Shown one piece after another: positions 56,316 to 64,000 of a stretch of DNA of 64,000 nt. Each line of letters begins with the position of its first letter. The stretch's first letter is position 1. A program made the position numbers and the translations under genes. The notes below the pieces were generated by a model. The model saw nothing but the letters and a program-made list of their open reading frames with translations. It ran no database searches and was not told the DNA's origin. The stretch is taken from contig JAGPYM010000007.1 in the NCBI GenBank assembly GCA_020736575.1, positions 1,550,001 through 1,614,000 of the forward strand, written 5' to 3'. This DNA comes from Thelonectria olida (taxonomy: Eukaryota; Ascomycota; Sordariomycetes; Hypocreales; Nectriaceae).

Positions 56316-57228
56316 GCAGAGCTGCAGAAGCTGAACCCAGAAGGAGAGTACATCTACAAGAGCGTTAATGTCAGCCTGCTTCATTCCCTAGACGATGCTT
56401 GCCGCGAGATCAAGGACAACGAGTCGGCAATCAACCTTTTGTTCTTGAGTACGGGGACAATGCTGTCTGGCAAGGGTAAGCCAGAAAGAGCGTGGCGGCG
56501 TGAAGGAAGCTCATCCATCTATCGCAGATACCGAAGAAGGTCTCAACTATCCTGTCGCCGTGTCGTACTACGCTCGCCTTCGCTTCATTGTCAACCTCTT
56601 GCCTCTGCTGCGGAACGCTACCGACCTACGCCGTGTAGTGACCGTCCTTGTAGGCACCAAAGAAGGCACAATTCACACAAATGACTTTCAGGGCCGTAAT
56701 GGCTCCATGCTGTCCTTGCAGGGGCACTTCAGCTCCGTGATGACATTTGCGCTCGAAGCCGTTGCGGAAAACGCCCCAACCGTGTCTTTTATCCATGTTT
56801 ATCCCGGTTTCGTCAAGACCAGTTATGGAAATGATTTCAAAGGGCCAATGCTCACCGTCTTGAGGACAATTTTCAACGCCGCCTTCCCGGTGATTGGGCC
56901 GCTCATGGCTACCACAATTGGCGAAACTGGAGAACGCCAGCTGTTTTTCGCGACGAGCGCCAAGTTTCCAGCAGGAGACGAGAGTGCGGCTGCTGGTGTT
57001 CCCCGGCCGAAAGGTGTCACGGTTGCGCAAGGGACGAACGGGAAGAGCGCCAGTGGCGTGTACTCCATTACCAACGATGGGGAGACTGTGTCGCCCAAGG
57101 TCGAGCAGCTTCTGGGCAGGTTGAGGAAGGACGGCACAGCACAGAAGGTGTGGTCGCACATCGAGGAGGAGGAGGAGTTCGAATTACCGGGGCTGCGTCT
57201 GTGTAGAGCTCCGCACCTAAATAATTAG
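56316..57228 (+). pseudogene. 5'-truncated short-chain dehydrogenase gene
   Basis: Reading begins abruptly at the edge of the AT-rich tract with ELQKLNPEGEYIYKSVNVSL, which is the middle of an SDR Rossmann domain. It continues INLLFLSTGTMLSGK, then an intact intron (56476-56527, GTAAGC to CGCAG) joins to DTEEGLNYPVAVSYYARLRF. After that come VVTVLVGTKEGTIHTNDFQG, VSFIHVYPGFVKTSYG and a normal C-terminus to the TAG at 57228. The nucleotide-binding TGxxxGIG start is missing and replaced by AT-rich DNA. The remaining exons have no stops, so truncation may be recent. An unseen distant first exon is unlikely. Confidence 0.7.
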
Positions 57229-58151
57229 TAACTGCGAGACTATGAATTCCTGCGGAAAGCTTTCATTGGATTCTTTTCTGTTGTTCAGATACAGCGCAAT
57301 CGGCCCTCGTAGGCCTGAAACCCAGCTGCTCTGCTCCTCGGGTAGCCGAGATACGGGTTCCATCTTGATATAAGGCCCTGACAAGAAGCCGGTTTATACC
57401 CGCAGACTAGTGACGGTGATAAGAATGTCAGTCAGGTAACAGTCGGTCAAGTTTTGGTATTCGGTCCTATTGTACCTATCTTAGAGGATTTTCGTAGGAG
57501 AAAAGGAAGAGAGCACACACTATTCGGTCATTCTTCTACGGCTATAGTGACTCTCCTGAGGGCGTTGGCGATGATTGTTCTCAAAGTAGTGACTGCGACT
57601 GTTCTAAGAACACCTACTTGTGACAGGAAATAAATGAAACCTCGGCGCGGGTGCTGAACCTACATTTACCTTAGATAACGACGTGAAGGAAGAGGGGTGG
57701 AGGCGCCAGAGCAGCCCAGACACGCTTACCCACACGGTCATGTCCTAAAGGCCTTGTGAAGATTTTTGCCTTTACTGGTTTTTTTATATACCGTGGCGAG
57801 GTTCGGTTAATATGGCGTCACCACAAAGCTGTCGCCTTTGTGCGCTGGGCATCGGCTGTGAGATGACCCTATTCACTCTGGGTCAGCAACGCTCCTTTCG
57901 AAGGCAACAGGAAGGGCGGGGGCGCAACAAAGCATTGTTAGGACTCCTTTCGGGTTAATAGACTCTCACTCTAATGTTTTCTTATTAGCTAAGCCCCCTT
58001 GCAATGACTCGATGGAGGCATACTGCAGCCAAAGGAGCCAAAGGGAGAAGAATGGAAATTACATAGAAACGTATCCACACCATCCATCACGCTGCCTCCG
58101 CCACCATGCCCTCCTGCGGCGCGTTCGCCTCACTCTTTCACTGCTTTCATT
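57229..58151. other. intergenic, no gene seen
   Basis: About 0.9 kb following the truncated dehydrogenase; ORFs are short. No tRNA or conserved protein fragment is recognised. Confidence 0.4.
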
Positions 58152-58594
<443 letters not shown>

Positions 58595-58688
58595 TGGTAC
58601 CTCTTACAGCGCTTAGAGGAGTTGCCAAAGTGAAGAACGTTAGGGTTCCTTCAGCACAAGGGTAAAGTTATGTGAATTAGTGGACGGT

Positions 58689-61600
58689 TTACTCTGCTTC
58701 TGCGAACTCGCTCTCGTGAAGTCGTTCACCCTGCAAAATCTTCCCCATATGAGTCTTGTCAATCAGCTCACACTCTTGTCGTATTTTTGCCATGAGAACC
58801 TTCAAGAACCGGGCCGGACTCTTCGAAAATCCCGACTTGTTAACAAACTTGCCCTTTTCAAACCCCGGTGGAATGAACCCATCTGGTCCGAGGGGAATAG
58901 ATTCGTCGGGGGCCCTCCAGGCTAGCCCGAGCGCATCACACACGCTGGTGTAGTCGTCAAAAGAGGACAAATAGAGCTGCCCAGCAAAGAGATTGAGGTG
59001 CATGATGACATCACTTGGCACGGCGGTTTTGGTCCTTCTCCCCGAGATAGAGTATAGGCCCAGGTGATCGAGGGGCTGAAATCCAAGGTTGACACGGGGG
59101 GCGTATAGATGAAGCGTGACGTATTTAGAAGTTTTGATGAGCGGTAGAAGATTTTGGGCCTCATAAGGGCTGATGATGACAAGACCTATGCCGCCCGATT
59201 TAGCCTTGTGTGTCAAAATCCATTGCACGGGCCGTTGGAAAGAGTCTGAGTAGTTCGTCGATCCGAACTCCCCTTTGACGGTAGTAGCAAAATCGCATGT
59301 CACCCAAATATTGCGCGGGAACTCGTTTACGTCGAGGTGGTTTGCTGCTGAAGTCTCACTAAGAGCCTTGAAAGCCGGGTTGAATGCCATACCCTCGCCC
59401 GAGAACCGCCCCGTTGTTACGAGCTCGACTAGGCTTGGATGTACATGGTGAATTGCTGGCTGTGCTGGAGGTGGTCTCTCAATCTGCCGTTCTTGTTCGG
59501 TTTCAGGTGAAAGTTCTCGCTCTTGTTCTTCTTGGAGCGAAGAGGCTTGAAGCTCCGTTAGTCCGAACTCCCGGCAACGCCGATCGAACTCCTCGGCGAC
59601 GTGAGATTCGACGCGATCGAGAAGCGACGAAATACCAGAGCGAGCGTTTTGTGGACGGTATCGTACGTTGAGGCTCTGCGCCTCGTCTTCCATGAACTGT
59701 CGCGTCCATGCCAGTGTGGTCTCATGGCGACTGGAAAGTCCCAACGCATGCCACAAAGGCTGTTGTTGGTAGAAGCGGACGCCTTGATTGAGCCATAACG
59801 GGACTGCTCTCCGTAGGTCAAAGCAAGTTTCAGTTATGACCCAGCAGAGAACTTCGGACGCTGTGATATTGTCTGTGGGTGAGCTTCCGTGGTTCCGTAG
59901 TTGGAGGATCTTCTGTTCAATCTCTCGTGGAATACAAAACACAACGGTCTGTCCCTTTCCAAGTTTCCGCATCCGCATGCACGCTGTGAGAAACGTTATT
60001 GATGAACATATTACCCGACAAGGGCTTAAGGAAATGTACATACCTTGCACCAGTCTGTCCTTTGTTAAATTTGCACCCAAAGTCACTGCCGCTTGGTAGT
60101 TGGCCGGGAGCTTTAGATCTGTACCTCGAGTGTGAGCTTCATCGAGGAAAACGAGGCACTGATCCAACTGATTAGCAAACGGTGACGTCTGAAGCTCTTC
60201 GACTTTTCCAGATCGGTCAAGCACAACGATCTCATCGAGATCGTTGAAGAAAATGGCAGCATGGGTATGTTCATCCCCTTCGTAACAACTGAGCCATTCC
60301 CTTACAAACTCTAGGTTATTGAGGTCGATAACTTGGGCGCCAACATCTAAGATAACGCGGGTGTTTGAGCTCAGATTTCCCACCAGCTGAAGGAGAGACT
60401 TGCTGTCGAATGTTGCGCCGTTCATGTCTTGCGTCATCAGACCAATGCCGTTCTCTGGGCGCAACAAGTACTCAAGAACGAGCGCGTTGGTATGCTTCTG
60501 TTCCTTGAGGTCCAGCTGTTTGATGTCCAGGGGAAGAACATATCTAGAATCATTGGTTCCGCTGAAACCTGTCGTTGGATCGCTCTTCTTTTTGCCCAGA
60601 TCCCAACCCGAGGCGGAGAGCTTGTGAGGAAACTCCTTGGACTCTTTCGCAAATACCATGCGGCATAGATAGAAGTCAATAGCAGCTTTGGAATATCGAA
60701 GACATGGGAAAACTTCTGTTGTGCATTGTACGCGATCTTGGAGATTGATCCCTTCCAAATGTTTGAAGGCTTGGGGCAAGCTTGGAGCTGTCTTTACCCA
60801 AGCCTGGTACTCTTGGGCGGAATTGTCAGACCTAAGGAGCAGACTGAATGTAGAAAATAGAGCCTCGTCATCGAGTCCTCCGTAGTAGTAGCTGAGGCAG
60901 GTAAGCGTAATCACAACATCTGGATGACTGAATTCAGATCGAGGTGTTGGATTATCCTTGGCCCGGAAAGGCACAGCGAGCTTGGTCTTCGTCTCCCTAT
61001 TTGGATCCGTACCGTAGTTGACTCTCCATCGTTTCTGACCAAGTGCAAAGGCAAGTATCCCGCCCGACAAGAGACCTCGAAGAAGCAGGATGTGGTTGAT
61101 AGTCGTTTCGACCCAGAACGGGCCCGTTTCGACGGTTTGAATCTCCTTGGGCGACAGTTCCCACTGAGTGATGTATCGGCGAACCGCGTCTCGTACTCTT
61201 GGAGGCTGGTGTGAGATAGGAAATCCAGCAATGCCCTTCTCACAAATGTAGTGGGCGACGCGATTGAGTATCGCTTCCTCAGCGTCAGAACGTAAGATTC
61301 GGATCTTTGAAAACCTCGCAGCATCTCGATCATCAAATTCCATAGACTGCGGAAACTCCAGTTTTGCTTGAGAACAAAAGTCTCGAACCAAGGCGAGGAC
61401 TTCTTGGATGATGGTCCATCGGTCAGGGCTATGTTCAATCGGCTGCTGTTGTCCAAGAGTATAGATTAGCTCGAACTTCACGCTAAAGTTCTCGTCACTC
61501 TCATCAACCACGTCTCTTGAAGCAGTTTCAAAGAATTGTCGAGTTTCCATCATTTTCTCAGCCGTAGGACTTTGACCGCTCAGTTGACATTCCAGTTCCA

Positions 61601-64000
61601 TGAGCTGGAAAGAGAGGAGATGTTCTGGCTGAACCATCAAGACACCACCCTCTTCCATGCATTTAGTCGTCAGTCGATGAATCACCTCTGCTTCACATGT
61701 TCCCATGCGGATATCTCTTGAGAAGGGCATTTGATAGACTGGGCGATCAAGTAGGCCCGCAAGCTTGGAGACCAACATCTGATACATCTGCTTGGCCTGC
61801 GGCTTGGCCACGACAACACGGACGAGTTTCGAGCCATCGCCGAGAGCGGTGGCAACAATAGGGACAATAACAGATGATTTGCCCTCTCCCATGTTTAGTT
61901 GCATCACCGCATTCTCGTTGTCTGGCGGTTGGATCATCTGCTGAGCAATTTGCTGCTGCACTTCACGGATCATGATCTCGCTTTCGCATTCCAACAACAG
62001 CCATTCCGGATGGTCGTGAGGGTTCCATCCTTTATGGCCAGTGTTTTCAAGTTCACGAAGGAGGTCAATCGGATCATGTTGAAATTGGAGTAAGCGTCTG
62101 GCTTGTTGAAGAGCCGTGATCGCAAGTCCGTAATCCAAGATGGCCTTCTTCCAAGGACCGGAGAGTTGAGACCATCGCGAACTCCTCAGCTGTTGCAAGA
62201 GGAGGAGTGGTGAGATTCTTGGTAGAAACCCTGCGTCAACAAAAATAGGTTCTGTTCCCTTCGGAGCGCAGAAATCAGTGGCGGCTCCTCGTTTTTGTGT
62301 TGGTTGAAGTGCTTGTGACAACGACTCGTAGGTAGATGCCACACGTCTTTCGCATCGTTGCAAATGTTTTCGAAAAATCCGGGCATGAGCTGAAGCTCGT
62401 CCTTCGTTCAACTCGTTTCCCGGGCGGTCTCGCAGACTCGTAAGGCTATGTCGAAGCTCCCTGAGATAGCGATGCTCATACTCTAGCTTGGCCTTGGAAT
62501 CAAGAAAATCGAGAACATGAGTCAACTTCGTGCTCGTATCTACACTCGTTTCTGTTGCCTGAAGAAATCCATCCAGCATGGGAGAACAAGCTGGAGGCTG
62601 AACCGGTGGAATGTGGCAAAAGAGATCATCGATGGACACGAATCCTAGAGAATGTCCTCTTTGCTCGAAGATGGGTTTTGAAGAAAGAGGCTCGACAATC
62701 ACACTTTTCACGGGTAGCTCTCTTAGTTTAGAGGCGAATTCCTCGAGATAGTTCTTGAAATGCAGATTTTCCCACCATGATGTCCACTTCCTGTAGACCG
62801 GACTCATTGCAGTCAGCACATTGATGTAGGTTTCGACAAGGTTTCCTCGAGGCCGGTCAGGGGTACTGCGTGGCCACTGTTGATCAAGGGATTGTGAGAA
62901 AGAAGAAATAGCCTGGTTTGTCTGCGACTCAAATTCCCGCTTCCGCCGCTTCAGAGTCTCTCGAGCAGCCTCGTAGCGCAGTGGTTCTAGACGCGCCTCG
63001 GGGCATTCGCCAAATGGCCGGATTTCCTTCTGTGCAAAACTTCTAAGGACGCCTGTCTGCACACTGTGGCCTTTGGTGAGGTCATAAGAGCCTTTATCCG
63101 GTAATGGGGCCGCAGACACAGATGGGGACAAAGCAAGCATCAAGAGTGCCTGGGTAATTTGGTCGTCATGCTCGGCAGAGTATGACATTGTCGATATCCA
63201 AACCATCAACTCGAATTTGTTGAGCCAGTGCTGGTTGTATTGGAATGCATAGTGTAACTGGCACCAGCAAGACGGGAGAACTTCTTTCGGGCTCCGAAGC
63301 CATCTCGAGTCGTAGTCCATGTTTCTTTTTGGCGGTGTCAATCTGTCTGAGGATATTTGCTCATTCATGATAACCTTATACACGTGTGCAGCGAGCCCTG
63401 AAGACACGTACTGGAAGAGAGTACGGCGGTTGTTGTAGATTCGAAATGCCATCTCAGCAGCGCGCGTACCTCGATCCGACTGTGTGCAGTCTCTTGGGTT
63501 GTATTTCACATCATGTTCAGTGGTGAAGTCCTCAGCTCCAAAGCCAGATACATGCTGACCAGATGTTCGGAGGATGGCTCGTTCGACCAGTTCCATGGCG
63601 GCATGCGTTGGAAGAGGTAGAACAATGTCGTCTTTGGGGTAGAGGAAGTCGATTTCGCGAGACCTCTCAAGAATCTCCTGAGTGATCTTGTAGAACCGGT
63701 CATCTTGGGATAGACAACTCAAACTGGAAGACCATGTGACATCCTGCATCACTCTTTTGTGGTGCGGGTAAAAGGAGCGGCCCGGAGCGAGGTCAGCAAT
63801 GAGCCCCAACGTGTGATAGGTGACTTGAGTCAAGCGACAAGGTGCTCGGACAGAGGCAGAGCGCAGAATCTCAAGAGCCTCTTCAGTTCCCGTCCGCCTG
63901 AGGAAGGGGTCTGGAAGGCAAAATGAGGTGAGGGCGTGCATATAAGCCAGGTACAGTTTGTTCTCGACTTTGTCATTAGCGGCAAGCCGGCTGAGGAGAT
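58689..64000 (-). CDS. giant DUF3638/DUF3645 protein (3' part; start beyond the window)
   Basis: The reading frame runs from the stop at 58689 to the right edge with no start, about 1,750 residues so far. One intron (60043-59984) is 60 nt and in frame, so it looks coding; removal gives KDRLVQACMRMRKLGKGQ, the conserved reading. Domains by landmarks: a DUF3638 segment with MQLNMGEGKSSVIVPIVATA (P-loop-like, near 61,880) and VVVAKPQAKQMYQMLVSKLA; further on a DUF3645 segment with YVLPLDIKQLDLKEQKHTNA; then LVFLDEAHTRGTDLKLPANY (DEAH, near 60,140). P-loop plus DEAH suggests a helicase/translocase-like ATPase, although databases label such proteins ubiquitin hydrolases. These huge proteins are widespread in ascomycetes and of unclear function. 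The C-terminus is acidic. Confidence 0.85.
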   Translation of the reverse strand, partial: LLSRLAANDKVENKLYLAYMHALTSFCLPDPFLRRTGTEEALEILRSASVRAPCRLTQVTYHTLGLIADLAPGRSFYPHHKRVMQDVTWSSSLSCLSQDDRFYKITQEILERSREIDFLYPKDDIVLPLPTHAAMELVERAILRTSGQHVSGFGAEDFTTEHDVKYNPRDCTQSDRGTRAAEMAFRIYNNRRTLFQYVSSGLAAHVYKVIMNEQISSDRLTPPKRNMDYDSRWLRSPKEVLPSCWCQLHYAFQYNQHWLNKFELMVWISTMSYSAEHDDQITQALLMLALSPSVSAAPLPDKGSYDLTKGHSVQTGVLRSFAQKEIRPFGECPEARLEPLRYEAARETLKRRKREFESQTNQAISSFSQSLDQQWPRSTPDRPRGNLVETYINVLTAMSPVYRKWTSWWENLHFKNYLEEFASKLRELPVKSVIVEPLSSKPIFEQRGHSLGFVSIDDLFCHIPPVQPPACSPMLDGFLQATETSVDTSTKLTHVLDFLDSKAKLEYEHRYLRELRHSLTSLRDRPGNELNEGRASAHARIFRKHLQRCERRVASTYESLSQALQPTQKRGAATDFCAPKGTEPIFVDAGFLPRISPLLLLQQLRSSRWSQLSGPWKKAILDYGLAITALQQARRLLQFQHDPIDLLRELENTGHKGWNPHDHPEWLLLECESEIMIREVQQQIAQQMIQPPDNENAVMQLNMGEGKSSVIVPIVATALGDGSKLVRVVVAKPQAKQMYQMLVSKLAGLLDRPVYQMPFSRDIRMGTCEAEVIHRLTTKCMEEGGVLMVQPEHLLSFQLMELECQLSGQSPTAEKMMETRQFFETASRDVVDESDENFSVKFELIYTLGQQQPIEHSPDRWTIIQEVLALVRDFCSQAKLEFPQSMEFDDRDAARFSKIRILRSDAEEAILNRVAHYICEKGIAGFPISHQPPRVRDAVRRYITQWELSPKEIQTVETGPFWVETTINHILLLRGLLSGGILAFALGQKRWRVNYGTDPNRETKTKLAVPFRAKDNPTPRSEFSHPDVVITLTCLSYYYGGLDDEALFSTFSLLLRSDNSAQEYQAWVKTAPSLPQAFKHLEGINLQDRVQCTTEVFPCLRYSKAAIDFYLCRMVFAKESKEFPHKLSASGWDLGKKKSDPTTGFSGTNDSRYVLPLDIKQLDLKEQKHTNALVLEYLLRPENGIGLMTQDMNGATFDSKSLLQLVGNLSSNTRVILDVGAQVIDLNNLEFVREWLSCYEGDEHTHAAIFFNDLDEIVVLDRSGKVEELQTSPFANQLDQCLVFLDEAHTRGTDLKLPANYQAAVTLGANLTKDRLVQGMYISLSPCRVICSSITFLTACMRMRKLGKGQTVVFCIPREIEQKILQLRNHGSSPTDNITASEVLCWVITETCFDLRRAVPLWLNQGVRFYQQQPLWHALGLSSRHETTLAWTRQFMEDEAQSLNVRYRPQNARSGISSLLDRVESHVAEEFDRRCREFGLTELQASSLQEEQERELSPETEQERQIERPPPAQPAIHHVHPSLVELVTTGRFSGEGMAFNPAFKALSETSAANHLDVNEFPRNIWVTCDFATTVKGEFGSTNYSDSFQRPVQWILTHKAKSGGIGLVIISPYEAQNLLPLIKTSKYVTLHLYAPRVNLGFQPLDHLGLYSISGRRTKTAVPSDVIMHLNLFAGQLYLSSFDDYTSVCDALGLAWRAPDESIPLGPDGFIPPGFEKGKFVNKSGFSKSPARFLKVLMAKIRQECELIDKTHMGKILQGERLHESEFAEAE

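Noticed and set aside
56626..57159. 177-codon minus-strand ORF
   Set aside because: Antisense shadow of the truncated dehydrogenase.

Overview
The window reads as nuclear DNA of a filamentous ascomycete (Pezizomycotina, probably a Sordariomycete such as a Hypocrealean). Genes are monocistronic and carry short introns of about 46-76 nt with GTRNGT-like donors, CTRAY branch points and YAG acceptors. Protein families are typical of such fungi: Zn2Cys6 and bZIP regulators, DUF6536, DUF3632, SnoaL-like, OTT_1508 deaminase and DUF3638/DUF3645 proteins. Many antisense ORFs are shadows. I rebuilt introns by hand. For every complete multi-exon gene the summed exon length is divisible by three, which supports the models. 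I cannot name the species.

Layout. 0-13 kb: a seven-exon Zn2Cys6 regulator, a SnoaL-like protein, a DUF6536 multi-pass membrane protein, a 2.2 kb gap, then a homogentisate 1,2-dioxygenase homologue convergent with a second Zn2Cys6 regulator. 13-19.5 kb: a secreted alpha/beta hydrolase, another multi-pass membrane protein and a GNAT acetyltransferase. 19.5-20.5 kb: a GC-rich island with perfect hairpins and a broken ORF, probably a retroelement relic. 20.5-34.5 kb: an OTT_1508 deaminase/MYND fusion, an ICMT-family methyltransferase, a short-chain dehydrogenase, a GPI-anchored wall protein, a GT8 glycosyltransferase, a DUF3632 protein and a cytochrome P450.

35-48.9 kb: a DUF2235-like domain that has lost its catalytic residues, fused to a GTPase; a decayed transcription-factor gene; a small membrane protein; a FolD-like protein lacking key motifs; a 5'-truncated GT1 glycosyltransferase; a bZIP regulator; and an aldo-keto reductase.

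50-64 kb is the most unusual part. A 936-residue protein joins a trypsin-like serine protease domain (His, Asp and GDSGS Ser all visible) to a domain that begins like fungal HeLo-like/PigL_N modules. It is divergent from a gene for a C-terminally membrane-anchored protein. Next come a very AT-rich, RIP-like stretch, a short-chain dehydrogenase cut off at its edge, fragments of a BTB and a GH10 xylanase gene, and the 3' part of a giant DUF3638/DUF3645 protein running off the right edge.

There is no single obvious biosynthetic cluster. The mix of intact accessory genes, multi-domain proteins of the kind seen in fungal recognition and cell-death pathways, gene relics and RIP-like DNA suggests a fast-evolving accessory or subterminal region. 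That reading is inference.
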